Source: Arachis hypogaea | Taxonomy: Eukaryota > Streptophyta > Magnoliopsida > Fabales > Fabaceae | Reading direction: 5' to 3' | DNA: 64,000 nucleotides | Assembly (NCBI RefSeq): GCF_003086295.3 | Contig: NC_092053.1 | Span: 115,453,905-115,517,904, forward strand | Shown: in pieces, positions 1 through 11,639 of the stretch | How the letters are laid out: each line of letters begins with the position of its first letter | Numbering within the stretch: position 1 is the first letter of the stretch | The notes under the pieces: model-generated | What the model saw: only the letters and a program-made list of their open reading frames with translations | Databases searched by the model: none | What the model was told of the DNA's origin: nothing | Position numbers and translations under genes: made by a program

Positions 1-645
1 GAAATAAAATAAATTAATATAAATAAAATAATAATATTTTAACTTAATATAATTGAACATACCGTACATAAGTCTCGCCATACTTCTTTCCAAATATTTA
101 CTTTATTAGATGCAATGTCCCATGTAATTCTTGTTCGAGCTAGCAAAGTTGAAAACTCACCATATTCAATGCTCAATTAATTATACTTTTTCTTTAGCCT
201 AACTACACCATAATGTTCCCCAACAATTATAGCCAGTTCTTGCAAATGTTGAACATTACAGCTGTTCATTCTTTTCGCTCATATAATATGCCGATAAAAA
301 TCTTTGTATTTTCATTGGACTATTGTTTGCTATCTTCAGTTTCAAATTTTCCATCTTATGCTAATAAATATCAACTACTAATAAATATCATTTTTATTCC
401 CAATGTATGGGATAAATTTTAAAATTATCCTTAACATTTTAAAATTGACTCAATATTATCCTTAACATTTCAAAATTACATGTAATTATTAACCATAAGA
501 GTAGCAGTAAAACAAAATTTAGACTCTTAACAAAAATCAGCAGAATGCTAAAAAAATTCTAGAGAAACCAAAATTTCCAAAATGTTATTTCGTAGACAGA
601 TTAATTTAAAAAAAATACTAAAAGAAAAGTGACATGAGGCAATAA
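1..645. other. AT-rich non-coding left edge
   Basis: Strongly AT-rich DNA with only short chance reading frames. I see no coding signature, RNA gene or repeat boundary before the element that begins at 646. Confidence 0.6.
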
Positions 646-872
646 TAGGCTTCGAAGTGAGTCAAGTTGAGCCGAACTAGACCAAACTCAAGTTAGGCTC
701 ACAAAAATTAAGCTTGATTCACGGCTCGACTCATTAATAATCAAGCCTATTTTATAAGCTCAAGATCAACTCAACGAAAGCTCACAAGCTCAAATAATAA
801 GAACATAATTTATAATTCTATATCAATAAACTATAACTTATATATATTAATATTAATATTAATTTATAATCC

Positions 873-3485
873 ATGGACGATTAGTGCGGCAACAGTCTCG
901 GATTAAGGCTGCAATAGTAGATTTCTATAAGGAGTTGTACCATCAGGAGCCATCACCAAATATAGGATTTCGGGAAGGTCTGGTACGACAAATAACTGAG
1001 GAGGAGGCAACAGAGCTGGAGTTGATGCCGAGTGCCGAAGAAATAAAGTCTGCAGTGTGGGATTGTGAGTCAGCAAAAGCACCAGGGAGTGATGGGTATA
1101 ACATGAATTTTATAAAGAAATGCTGGGAAGAAGTTGGGCGGGAATTCACGGAAGCAGTGATGGGGTTCTTCCAATCAGCTGTGTTACCTACAGGGTCGAA
1201 TGTCACGTGGGTGGCGCTGGCACCGAAATTTGTTGGAGCTACAAAGATTAAAGACCTTCGACCGATTAGTATGGTGGGTTGTGTCTATAAGATCATATCT
1301 AAGGTGTTGGTTCGGAGGATGCGGAAAGTGATGCCAGCTCTAGTGGGCGAGACTCAGAGTGCATTTGTGCAAGGCAGGAAAATTCACGATGGGGCTTTGA
1401 TAGCTTGTGAAAAGTGCACTGGCTAAAGGCACGAAAACGGAGATCAGCGATAATTAAACTGGATTTTCAAAAGGCTTACGATAGGGTCAAATGGAGCTTT
1501 GTGGATATAGTGCTGCAGAAGATGGGCTTTGGAGATCGGTGGCGGGGGTGGATTAAGGAGTGTGTATGTTCTGCATCTATGTCAGTTCTTATAAATGGAT
1601 CTCCCGCTAAGCCGTTCAAAATGGAAAGGGGTCTACGACAGGGAGATCCTTTATCTCCAATTCTGTTTGTCCTGGTTGTCGATGTGCTTCATAGAATGAT
1701 CGGGGAGGCGGTGAGGAATGGGCGCATATCGCCGCTGTTGGTTGGTAGAGATAACATCGAGTTGTCGCACTTAGAGTTTGTGGATGATACTATACTTTTT
1801 TGCCCTCCAGAGGAAGAGACCATAAGGAATTACAAGCGCCTATTGCATTGCTTTGAGCTGATGTCTGGCTTGAATATTAATTTTGAAAAGTCCAATTTCA
1901 TTCCGATTAATTGTGAACAGCAGTGGACGAGTAAGATGTGTCTCTTACTGGGATGTAAGGAGCAAGTACTCCCTGTCCGGTACCTTGGGATCTCTTTGGG
2001 AGCAAATCTGAGGCTAGTTAAGACGTGGAAACCAGTGCTTGATAAGGTGGAAGCAAAGCTGAGTCTGTGGCAAGCAAAGAGCCTAAATAAAGCGGGTAAG
2101 CTGGTACTCATTAAATCTGTCCTTAATAGTTTGCCTATATACTACCTCAGTTTGTATAAGATGCCAAAGGCAGTAGCGAAGAAGTTGATCTCCTTACAAA
2201 GACGGTTCTTATGGAGTAAAGAGGATGGGCGGGTTGGGCTGCCGCTAGTGAGATGGGAGGTAGTGATGGCCCTTAAAAAGGCGAGTGGATTGGGAGTAGG
2301 CGATGCAGTGGTTCGGAATACAGCTCTTCTGTTTAAATGGTGGTGGCGGTTTTTGAAAGAGGATTGCCCCTTATGGAAAAAAGTAGTGTGTTCTTGTAAT
2401 AACTTGAATCCTTCTGAGATGCTACGGGGTCAACCTGTTCCCCTGAGAGGGGGCCCGTGGAAGGATATTTGTCAGTTTCAAATAAGAGAGCCACAAGTCA
2501 GGGAAAAGATGATTAGTGGCTTGTCAATGGAAGCAGAAAACGGGCAGAACAATCCGGTTTTGGGAGGATGTTTGGGTAACTGGTGGTGTCTTGAAGGAAC
2601 TGTTTCCAAGACTTTTCTCGGTCTCAAACCTTAAAGGATCTGTTATAGGGGACTGTGGGTTTTGGGATGGGCTAGAGTGGATATGGAGCTTCCAGTGGAG
2701 ACGGGAGTTGTTTCAATGGGAGTTAGAACTTTTGAACCAACTTCATGTCATCCTACGCTTAGTTACGCTAACAACTAAGAGAGATGATCGGGTGGTTTGG
2801 AAATTTGATAGAAGTAGTGTTTTTTCTACTAACTCCTTTGTGCAGGTGATGCAGGACGCAGTACTCTCGGAGGAAATAACAAGCTATAGTTTCACAAGTG
2901 CTATCTGGAGGGGTTTCATCCCGCCAAGGGTTGAATTATTTTCTTGGTTTGTTTTGATTGAGAGGGTGAATACTAAAGACAGATTGTGCAGATTAGGTGT
3001 CATAGACCAGCTTGATAATATGTGTGCTTTGTGCTGCAAGTCTGTGGAGTCTGCTTTTCATCTCTTTCTTGGTTGTGAGCTCACTTGGCAGGTGTGGAGT
3101 GCTTGGCTGTTCGCTCTGGGAAGAGAATGGTCCATTCCAGGTACACTGAAGCAACACTTTGAGAGCTGGACGAATGCTTCACAAAGAAAGTATGAGAGGA
3201 AGCGGTGGTTGATTGGTTTCTTTGCTGTAATTTGGGCAATTTGGCTTGAGAGGAATGATAGGGTGTTCCGTAATCAAGACTCAGGTGTGGTGGAAATCAT
3301 TAACAGGTCCTTTATGCTATCTGACGAATGGATTAGTGGTACTACTCTTGGTTGTTGATAGCAATGCCGAAGATGACTAGGGGTTATTTACCATGTTGGG
3401 TTGTTAGTGATGTTTTTAATTTAGTTGTACTTATGTTTATTCCTGTTTGCTCCACCGGTGGTGTAGAGCCTTTTCATTCAAAAAA
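873..3485 (+). pseudogene. 5'-truncated L1-type LINE, reverse transcriptase and C-terminal zf-RVT region
   Basis: Non-LTR retrotransposon remnant lacking ORF1 and the endonuclease. Reading frame spans 884-1426, 1414-2634 and 2516-3358 in different phases. Reverse transcriptase motifs are clear: KLDFQKAYDRV near 1455, RGLRQGDPLSPILF near 1630, and FVDDTILFC near 1780, where the usual FADD has become FVDD. YLGISLG follows near 1981. The C-terminal part has the plant zf-RVT pattern, with a Cys-rich segment CALCCKS near 3025 and a later HLFLGC. Frameshifts lie near 1415 and near 2545. The 3' end runs into an A-rich tail at about 3478-3500, as expected of LINE insertion. It sits inside the element at 646-5347. 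Retrotransposition-incompetent. Confidence 0.9.
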
Positions 3486-3592
3486 AATTAATTAAAAAAA
3501 ATTTTGTATATTGTCTATTTATCAATTATAAATTTTTTGTTTATGTCCTACATCAAAATTATATATTTAAAATTACTATAAAATTTTAAATA

Positions 3593-3594
<2 letters not shown>

Positions 3595-3626
<32 letters not shown>
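3595..3626. repeat. (TA)n microsatellite
   Basis: About 15 uninterrupted TA dinucleotides between the LINE and the hAT-like element. Confidence 0.9.
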
Positions 3627-3630
<4 letters not shown>

Positions 3631-3742
3631 TTATTAATACGCATATTCTATATGCATTTAATCTATACTTTTAATATTATATATATAATTGAGTCATCTC
3701 ACGAGTTAATGAGCTAAACTTATCCAAGTTCAAGCTCGAGTA

Positions 3743-4449
3743 TAGGTATGTGCATGGCCCGGCCCGGCCCCAAACATTTTAGGGGCTATTTTTGTTTGAT
3801 TTCACTGGGTCTAGGACCGGGTAAGGGTCTCAAAAATAGACCCGGTCATTATTTCGGGTCGGGTCCGGGTCATGGCTCGGGTCACCCGAAGTTGGCCTGG
3901 TGGCCTGGTCATCATACACAATTAATATTTTGTGTTATTAGTGATGGATGATGGCTATTTTTATGTGGAATTTAAGTATTGTAAACCTTAATATTTTGTG
4001 TTATTAGTTATTATAAGACTATAAGTTAATATTTTATGTTTAAAATCCATAAGATTTTAGACTAATGCATAATATTGTGTTATTTGTATTGATTTAAATA
4101 TTTGGTGTTATTAGACAATATTAGTATTGATTATGGTTATACTTTAATTTTAGAGAAGAGTTGGTTCTTGTTATATTTTTCTAAGTGAATTTTACAATGT
4201 CAAATAATGGTTGGAGTCTTGGAAATTTGGATATTTTCATATGCTAGCTTATAAGAAGGTATCAAAGTAATGTAATGTTGACGGCCCGGTTTTCACCCGG
4301 TTTTTACTCGGTATAATCGTGGCTCGAAAGCGTATAGGTTTCATCGGGTCTAGGGCCGGGTTCGGGTCTAATAAATAGGCTCGGTATATATTTCGGACCG
4401 GGTCTGGGTCACATCAAACCCGGTTTCACCCGACCCATGCACATCCCTA
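3743..4449. mobile_element. hAT-like non-autonomous element (family A, copy 1)
   Basis: A 707-bp element with termini TAGGTATGTGCATGG and, reading in from the right, TAGGGATGTGCATGG. It is flanked by near-identical 8-bp target duplications, CTCGAGTA at 3735-3742 and CTCGAGTC at 4450-4457. Both ends are GC-rich (CCCGG words) around an AT-rich core with ATATTTTGTGTTATTAG words. No transposase. The 8-bp duplication and TAGGG end suggest hAT. An inverted copy lies at 10952-11639. Confidence 0.85.
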
Positions 4450-4510
4450 CTCGAGTCATTTAATTTATGAGCTCAATTTCAAGCTCAAATTCGGCTCACC
4501 AGCGCACAAG

Positions 4511-5266
4511 TAGGGATGTCAATGGGACGAGGCGGGGGCGTGGGATGCCTCCCTGCTCCCCGTCCTCGCTCCCAGAATTGATCCCCATCCCCGCCCCGAT
4601 CCCCGCCATGGGGGGATAATCGTCCCCATCCTCATTTTCCACGTTCCCCGTGTTCTCCGCGGGGTTCCATTCCCCATCTCTCTATGTTGAACATTTATAT
4701 GAAAATTATAGTAAAGAATTAAAAACAAAACAAAAAACAAACTACAAAACATTATTACAAACATATCTTATCCAAGATTATAAGTTCAGAAATACAACAT
4801 AGCAAATCATAGTCCATAAGGGGGTAAGCACTGAGAAGGAAGAGTGGCCGGTAGCGACTGACGAGGGGGTATGCTGCTATGGCTGTGACTGTGGACACAA
4901 CTATGGGGATTAGGAGTTTTGAACTTTTCTGGAAAGTTGGGGTTTAGAAACGGCGCTAAGTGGAATAGTAGGAGAGAATGGAAGACATTCAATAAGGTAG
5001 GGTTAGGGTTTTCAATAAGCAAAATTACGAAAAAGTCCCTATATTAGAAATAAATTAAGGATATTTAAATAAACTCAAGAATTCGGAAAATTATTGGAGA
5101 CGGGGCGGGGATCCCCGCTTGGATCCCCGCTTGGGTCCCTGCGCTTGTCTCGGGGGGGTTTTAGTCTCCATCCCCATCCTCACGGGAAAAATTCCTCGCC
5201 TTCGGGTCCCCATTCGAGGCAGTCCCCGCAGGGAACCCCGTGCTTCGGGAAATTTTGACACCCATA
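4511..5266. mobile_element. hAT-like non-autonomous element (different family)
   Basis: A 756-bp element with termini TAGGGATGTCAA and TATGGGTGTCAA (right end read inward). Flanked by CGCACAAG (4503-4510) and CTCACAAG (5267-5274), a 7/8 match. Both ends are very GC-rich (CCCCGC and GGGGATCC words) around an AT-rich middle. No transposase; the short frames inside are not convincing proteins. Confidence 0.8.
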
Positions 5267-5347
5267 CTCACAAGTTCAGCTTATCGAACTATTAATGAGT
5301 CGAGTTCAAACCGGCTTATGAGTTAACTTGACTCACTTCCAACCCTA

Positions 5348-5723
5348 TACAGTATGAAAGAGAGCAACGACCAATTTAAAAAAAAAAAGCATTTTCATTA
5401 AAATCAAACTAACATATTTTTATTTTTATTTTTTATTTTGAATGAAAATAAAAACTGAAAATGCTCCAATGAAGCACATCCAATTTCCGATTTATTTTTC
5501 CTCCATGAACATGCGTATTTAATATTCATTATTTCTTGTTTGTTAGTCGTGGCATTGACTTCCAAGTCCATTGAAACTGCTATTGATATCTGTTTGGCAA
5601 AGATCAATAATGTTATGTATTACGTCTAATTTCATATCCACACTTAGCTCATCATCCACAACACAGAACAGACAACGCAACTCAACAACTGCTTCTGCTG
5701 CTTCCTTTTTGATAATATCTAAG
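5348..5723 (+). promoter_or_regulatory. Upstream region and first leader exon of the NLR gene (inferred)
   Basis: Between the transposon and the putative first intron lies AT-rich DNA, then a C/A-rich stretch around 5640-5710 that looks like a 5' leader. It ends in CTAAG immediately before a GT donor at 5724. No unambiguous TATA box can be assigned. The transcription start is not visible and the assignment is an inference from position. Confidence 0.35.
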
Positions 5724-6192
5724 GTATGGTAGTTTCTCTAATTATTAACTATTGTGCGTGCGTTTTATTTTGTTTTCTTTCTTTTTATTTTATTTTTTTA
5801 ATAATTCAATTGAATCATTGATGTGCGTTTCCTTTGTATAGAGTTATATATGGTTGAACTTCGTAATTTGATGACGAAGCATGGAATGATTGAAATCAAA
5901 CCTAGTTCCTTTCTTGACATCAGTTAGATACTTTCATTATTATTATTATTCCAAGGATATGGAAGGAAAAAGAAAAGACATCTCATTGAATTTAGTTGTG
6001 TTGTAATTTGAAATTTTAATAATTCAAATAAACAATAAATTACAATGTTGAGTTCTTAATTTTTTATTATTTCTTCATTCACTAAAACATCGTATTCATT
6101 ATAATGTTAGAACACTGTCAATATATTAGAATTTATTTACTAAAACAAGTCAGACTTCTGGTCATTTTCAAAATTATGTTTGAATAATATAG
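5724..6192 (+). promoter_or_regulatory. Putative intron in the 5' leader of the NLR gene
   Basis: A GTATGG donor at 5724 and an ATATAG acceptor ending at 6192, one base before the ATG at 6194, bracket an AT-rich segment with typical plant intron composition. Leader introns next to the start codon are known in several plant NLR genes. The splice itself is inferred; no transcript is available here. Confidence 0.5.
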
Positions 6193-6193
6193 G

Positions 6194-8773
6194 ATGGATG
6201 CGTTTGCTGGAAAGATCATTGAAGGGATTGCTTCTCTGGCGGTTGAAGAGTTCAGATTCATATGGAATCTCAAAGCTGATCAAGAAAGAATAAAGAGGAT
6301 CACCACTTCAATAAAAGCTGTTATCTTGGATGCAGAAGCAAAAGCTACTAACAATCAAATTAGTAATTGGTTGGAGGAGCTGAAAGACGTACTATATGAT
6401 GCAGATGACTTACTGGATGATTTCTCCACCGAGGCTTTAAGAAGCAAGACGATAAAAGAGGTGAAAACTCTCTTCTCTTGGAAAAACAAAATGGCCTATG
6501 CTCATAAAATGGGCCGTAAAATGAAAGGAATCCGGAAGAGGCTAGATGATATTGCAAATGATAGGCACGTGCTGCAACTGAGAGATTGTTCGATTGAGCC
6601 TCCAGTTTCATACAGAGGACGAAGGCAAACATACTCTTTTGTGGGTGAAGATGAAGTCTTTGGGAGACAGAAGGAAAAATTGCTTATTAAAAGTTATCTA
6701 CTGGGGAACAATTCTGTGACAAGTAACCTTTCAGTGATTCCCATTGTTGGGATTGGAGGATTAGGGAAAACAACTCTTGCTCAGCTAGTGTGTAATGATA
6801 AGGCCGTTCGGAACTATTTTAAGCTAATAATGTGGGTGTGTGTATCTGATGAATTTGACATAAGGCAAATAGCTCAAAAAATGATCGGACACAATAATAA
6901 GGATTGTGAGGTTGAGGAAGTCCAACAAGAACTTAGGAAAAAAATTGAAAGGAAGAAGTATCTGCTTGTGTTGGATGATGTGTGGAGTGAGGATCGCGAG
7001 TTGTGGCTCCAACTGAATAGCTTACTGATGGAGGGAGCAAAAGGGAGTATGGTAATAGTGACAACACGCAGTCAAAAAGTGGCAAAGATCATGGGCACAG
7101 AGCCACCCCTTTTCTTGAAGGGTATGGATGTAGAAACATCTTGGAAATTGTTCTGTCGGGTTGCTTTTGATCGGGAGAAAGAACCAAATGATTTGGAGCT
7201 GGTAGCAATTGGAAGGGACATTGTTAAAAAGTGTTCTGGGGTTCCACTTGCCATAAGGACTATTGGCAGCCTCTTGTATTCGCGAAACTTGGGCCGCAGT
7301 GATTGGATATATTTCAGGGATGTTGAGTTTTCAAAAATTGATCCACAGAAGGATGAAATCTTTGCAATTCTCAAACTGAGTTATGATCATCTTCCCTCCC
7401 CTTTGAAGAATTGTTTTTCCTATTGTTCATTATTTCCCAAAGGTTTCATGTTTGAAAAGAATACCCTCATCCAGTTATGGGTCGCGGAAGGGTTCATTCG
7501 AACAACAGATGACATTCGCTCTGCAGAGGATATCGGCCATGAATACTTCATGAATTTGCTGTCAATGTCTCTGTTTGAAGCTGCCACTACCAATGACTGT
7601 GGTGATGTAACTGCATATAAAATGCACGATCTTATACATGATCTATCACTGCTTGTGGTTGGGAGAGAATATGCTGTTGTTGGTGAAAAAGAAGTAAATG
7701 TAGGAAAGAAAACACGTTATCTGTCATATAATATCCCATTGTTTTCTGCAGCTACATTATCATCTTATTTGCTCAATGGGGACAAGTTGAGGACATTTCA
7801 TGTTCCTAGACAACCAATTCATTCAAGTAGAGACTTGGTTTTTTCTTTTGGTTCACTTATAAGCCTTAGGTGCTTACGTGTGTTAACGCTTTGCGCGCTG
7901 GACATAACAGTAGTTCCAAAAGGCATTGAAGAGTTGAAGCATTTGAGATACATTGATCTTCAAGGGAATGTCAATATTCAAAGCCTTCCATCAGAAATTA
8001 CCAGCCTATATAACTTGCAGACTCTAAAACTTTCAAATTGTTCCAACCTCAAAGAATTGCCAGCAGATATCAACAAAATGATGAGTCTTCGGCATCTTGA
8101 GTTGGATTCTTGTGCGAGTTTGACATGTATGCCACCCGGGTTGGAACAGTTGACTGGCCTTCAAACACTAACACTTTTTGTGTTAGGCCATGGAAGCAAG
8201 CTTAGTTTAAGTGAGCTGAATGGGCTAAACAATCTAAGAGGGAAGCTAAAAATTAAAGGGTTGAATTCACTCCGAGGCATCGCTGCGAATGTTGAGTCTG
8301 CAAAGGTACTTCTTCAGAAGCCACATCTTCAAGAATTGGAATTGCAGTGGCAGTGGCAGTGTGAAGAGGAGGCTATAAGTTTGGTGAAGGATCCTCTTTT
8401 CAACAGAGGTTTCAAAACAACAATACAACAAGAAGAAGATGGTTTGAAAGATGAGGTGATTTTAGAAGGCTTGCAGCCACATCAATCAATTAAAAGACTA
8501 GTAATAAACGGATTTTGTGGCAAGAAACTACCAGATTGGATAGGGAACCTCACAGAACTCGCGGTTCTTGAAATCAACAATTGTGATGGTTTGACATCGC
8601 TACCTGAAGGACTGCGTAACCTCAAATCATTACAGAGACTCTGCATTTATTCTTGCTCACAGTTGGAGGAAAGTTGTGCACGAAATCACGGTGACGAGTG
8701 GAATAAAATTTCTCACATTCCAAAAGTTCTGATCTTACCCTTACCACCTTCTCTACTCAAGTATATAAATTGA
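6194..8773 (+). CDS. CC-NBS-LRR disease resistance protein (RGA-like NLR)
   Basis: Intracellular immune receptor of the coiled-coil class, 859 residues in one exon. An Rx-type N-terminal domain (about 1-140) is followed by the NB-ARC module: P-loop GIGGLGKTT (about 185-193), RNBS-A with WVCVSDEFD (about 214), kinase-2 LLVLDDVW (about 256-263; the final W is typical of CC-type NLRs), RNBS-B VIVTTR (about 287), GLPL as SGVPLA (about 347), RNBS-D CFSYCSLFPKGF (about 405) and MHD as KMHDLIHD (about 475). Leucine-rich repeats fill about 550-859. All nucleotide-binding motifs look intact, so the protein could work as an ATP/ADP switch. The LRR part is short compared with many RGA proteins of 1000 or more residues, and it ends soon after the last recognisable repeat, so the gene may be truncated or belong to a short subfamily. 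The pathogen recognised cannot be inferred. Confidence 0.93.
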   Translation: MDAFAGKIIEGIASLAVEEFRFIWNLKADQERIKRITTSIKAVILDAEAKATNNQISNWLEELKDVLYDADDLLDDFSTEALRSKTIKEVKTLFSWKNKMAYAHKMGRKMKGIRKRLDDIANDRHVLQLRDCSIEPPVSYRGRRQTYSFVGEDEVFGRQKEKLLIKSYLLGNNSVTSNLSVIPIVGIGGLGKTTLAQLVCNDKAVRNYFKLIMWVCVSDEFDIRQIAQKMIGHNNKDCEVEEVQQELRKKIERKKYLLVLDDVWSEDRELWLQLNSLLMEGAKGSMVIVTTRSQKVAKIMGTEPPLFLKGMDVETSWKLFCRVAFDREKEPNDLELVAIGRDIVKKCSGVPLAIRTIGSLLYSRNLGRSDWIYFRDVEFSKIDPQKDEIFAILKLSYDHLPSPLKNCFSYCSLFPKGFMFEKNTLIQLWVAEGFIRTTDDIRSAEDIGHEYFMNLLSMSLFEAATTNDCGDVTAYKMHDLIHDLSLLVVGREYAVVGEKEVNVGKKTRYLSYNIPLFSAATLSSYLLNGDKLRTFHVPRQPIHSSRDLVFSFGSLISLRCLRVLTLCALDITVVPKGIEELKHLRYIDLQGNVNIQSLPSEITSLYNLQTLKLSNCSNLKELPADINKMMSLRHLELDSCASLTCMPPGLEQLTGLQTLTLFVLGHGSKLSLSELNGLNNLRGKLKIKGLNSLRGIAANVESAKVLLQKPHLQELELQWQWQCEEEAISLVKDPLFNRGFKTTIQQEEDGLKDEVILEGLQPHQSIKRLVINGFCGKKLPDWIGNLTELAVLEINNCDGLTSLPEGLRNLKSLQRLCIYSCSQLEESCARNHGDEWNKISHIPKVLILPLPPSLLKYIN

Positions 8774-9459
8774 GACTTTCCCTTGGTAATGGAGTTCGTT
8801 TATGATTCTACGTCTTTCTTCAAGTTTCGGAGTATTCTCTCAATTATATGATACCTAATCTCTACAATCTCTTTATGCAAATGGTTTTTAATTACGTAAT
8901 CCACCCTTAAATTGTGTTTTGCACTTGGATAGTTTCATAAAGCGATTCTGTATTTCGCTTCTTTTGGAATGAGTTAAAATTGTTGAAATACCATTTGGTA
9001 TTCTTATGTGTCGAACATTATTTTCTGGCAGTAACTTGCTGCTCTGTATTGCTTGTCGCTAAAGTAAGTTTCTATTTGATGAGTTGCTCTCTAAATTTTC
9101 TTTGAAACTATGAATCTGTTCTCACAATAAAGTTCTCTTAATTTTGGTTTCAATATTTATTGTGATGCATGGATCCGCCCAAAGTGAAACCAGGAAAAAT
9201 GTCTCGTAATCATTTTCAAAATTTTAGAGTTTTGGTAACGTTTTTTAAAATTGAAAATGAAATGGATAGCTAAACACGTTTTCTGTATCATTTTCTATTT
9301 TCTGGGAAAATGAAAACAGAAAATGGCTGAACCAGAGAGACCCTTTTTTCTCAGGTTGGTTTGGTGGTTTTGTTTGAAGAAAGGGATGTTCTATGGGAAC
9401 GTTAATTCCTTCTGTCCATGTTGAATGCTCTAATTAACAAAACAGCGTGAACGAGAAAA
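8774..9459. other. 3' flank of the NLR gene, non-coding
   Basis: T-rich sequence following the stop codon, probably 3' UTR at first and then intergenic DNA. No reading frame, repeat pair or RNA gene is recognisable. Confidence 0.5.
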
Positions 9460-9465
9460 ACCCAA

Positions 9466-9692
9466 AATAGCCCTGACAATTATCTCGAAAGACAACGAAT
9501 TCCTTAACAAAAAAAACTCAATCCGCCCCTGACAATTATCTCGAAAGGACAACGAGGTCCCTATACAAAAAAAAAAATTAATGTTGTTTTTTTTTTTCAC
9601 AGGGGTTAATCAATCCCAAAAAAAAAAAAGATCAAAGGCCAGATTTGGTGTGTTTTTTTTTTTGCCTCGTTGTCCTTTCGAGATAATTGTCA
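9466..9692. repeat. Short inverted/direct repeat cluster with A/T tracts
   Basis: The word GACAATTATCTCGAAAGGAC occurs twice in direct orientation (about 9474-9495, with one base missing, and 9531-9550). It occurs once inverted (about 9672-9691). Poly-A and poly-T runs lie between. The arms could pair into a hairpin. It resembles a decayed foldback MITE; boundaries and target duplication are not clear. Confidence 0.6.
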
Positions 9693-10951
9693 AGAATCGA
9701 GTGGGGTATTCACTCTAATTTGCTAATTACTCTAATACTCTTTTATGTTCTTTTTTCTTATAATTGTTTTTTGGTGGACTAAGTTTTTTCTTGTATGGGA
9801 GTCAAACTTTGTTGACTGATTAGATCGAGCCTATCATTGATTGGGCAAAATTTTCTTTTTCTTGTTTAACGAAGCTCCTAATTTAAAACATAAGAAACAG
9901 ATGTGATATAAACAAAGATAATAGTATAATAGTGTAATATCATCAGAATCCAGCTACGACTCGTAGAGTTTAAATCGACTAGCCAAATACAGCCCAAAAA
10001 GAACCAGACAGTCAAAAACAACTTATACAAGTTTTGTTCTCTCAATTACAAGCTTTTAGACAAAACAAAATACAAAAGTGAGAGATGTATACACAAAATA
10101 AATCAAAAGACTCAAAAGGTATCTGGATCCTCCACTTCTGTCACCAACCAGGCAACTCAACGAGGTGGGTTGCGACCTGCATCTGAAAAACACAACAGAA
10201 ATATAGTATGAGAACCGGAGGTTCTCAGTATGGTAACAGTGTCCAGTGATGTAGGATATAAGACCCCGGGACGCCAAAGGCAATCCTAAGCTCCATATCC
10301 ATCGCAAGATTCAAACTTAAGGCATACTAAAACAGTTAAGCATAATTATATAAACCTTAGTATAAATAAACAGGGTATTCTATCTTAAGGGATTTCTATT
10401 TTAGTCAGACACCGCTGTCCCACAGCCTTCACCAACCTATCCTCCCTGCGATCCCATCGCCACCGCCTTCCGAACCTCCTCAATCCCAGTAGAAATCACA
10501 ATTATATACAAGGCAAGTAAATCACAAGTAGAAGAATATAAGGCAAGTAACTCAAGTAGCAATTAGACATGTTATACAAATAGGCAAACCATTTCAAGTA
10601 GGCAAAGCAAACAAACAGATAGAAAATGCATATGATGAATGCCTGCCCTATTGGCTGTGATATCACATTGTCAGTTCAACTGCCAACCCGACACATTTCC
10701 ATGGAGATGTCACCCTTCGGAATCATCAATGGGAACCCCCGAGATATAGTGCTCGGATCACTGTCCAGGGTTTTACACTTGCACGCTCTATTGATCCGAA
10801 AGGATGCGAGCGGGATTCTCTTGTCTCAGACCTCACATCTCAACGTAAGCGGGATTAACCACCGTCCCTGCTGGGTGCATAGCGTCTCATAATCTCAGTA
10901 CAAATCAGTACTTCAATGGTTTTCAGAAAACATTTTCAATATACATGGATC

Positions 10952-11639
10952 TAGGGGTGTATGGGCCGCGCCACACCGGGTTTGGCTTAACCTAGACCCA
11001 ACCCGAAATATAGACCGGGCCTAATTTTTAGACCCTAACCCGATCCTAGACCCGATAAAACTTACGCACCTTCGGGCCGGGTGAAAACTGGGTAAAAATC
11101 AGGTGAAAACCGGGTCTTTAGCATGTAAAAATCACCTAATCTCCAACCATTTTTTCACAATTCACATAGTAAAATTCACTTAAAAAAATATAACAAGAAC
11201 CAACCCTTCTCTAAAATTAAAGCATAACCATAATCAATACTAATATTGTCTAATAACACCAAATATTTAAATCAATATAAATAACACAATATTATGCAGT
11301 GGTCTAAAGTCGTATGCATTTTAAACATAAAACATTAACTTATAATCTTATAATGACTAATAACACAAAATATTAAGGTTTACAATATTTAAATTCTACA
11401 TAAGAATAGCCATCATCCATCACTAAGAACACAAAATATTAATTGTGTGTGATGACCGGGCCACCGGGCCGAGTTCGAGTGACCCGAGCTATGGCCCGGA
11501 CCCGACCCGAAATAATGACCGGGTCTATTTTTGATACCCTTATCTGGCCCTAGACCCGATGAAATCACACTAAATTAGTTCCTAAAGTGTTCGGGGGCGG
11601 GCCGGGTCTTCGGGCCGGGCCGGGCCATGTACACCCCTA
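10952..11639. mobile_element. hAT-like non-autonomous element (family A, inverted copy 2)
   Basis: A 688-bp element with termini TAGGGGTGTATGGG and, from the right, TAGGGGTGTACATGG. It is flanked by perfect 8-bp duplications CATGGATC at 10944-10951 and 11640-11647. The AT-rich core is the reverse complement of the core of the element at 3743-4449. No transposase. Inserted in the solo LTR. Confidence 0.9.

Larger units (their letters stand above)
646..5347. mobile_element. Old non-autonomous terminal-inverted-repeat element hosting nested insertions
   Basis: The left end (646 onward, TAGGCTTCGAAGTGAGTCAA) matches the reverse complement of the right end at 5312-5347 (TAGGGTTGGAAGTGAGTCAA). Internal sequence on both sides is rich in GAGTCGAG/CAAGCTC words. 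Removing the LINE and two hAT-like insertions leaves roughly 0.6-0.7 kb, the size of a MITE-like element. The TAGGG-type terminus suggests the hAT superfamily, but no target duplication is recognisable at the outer edges, so the class is inferred. No transposase is encoded. Confidence 0.5.
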
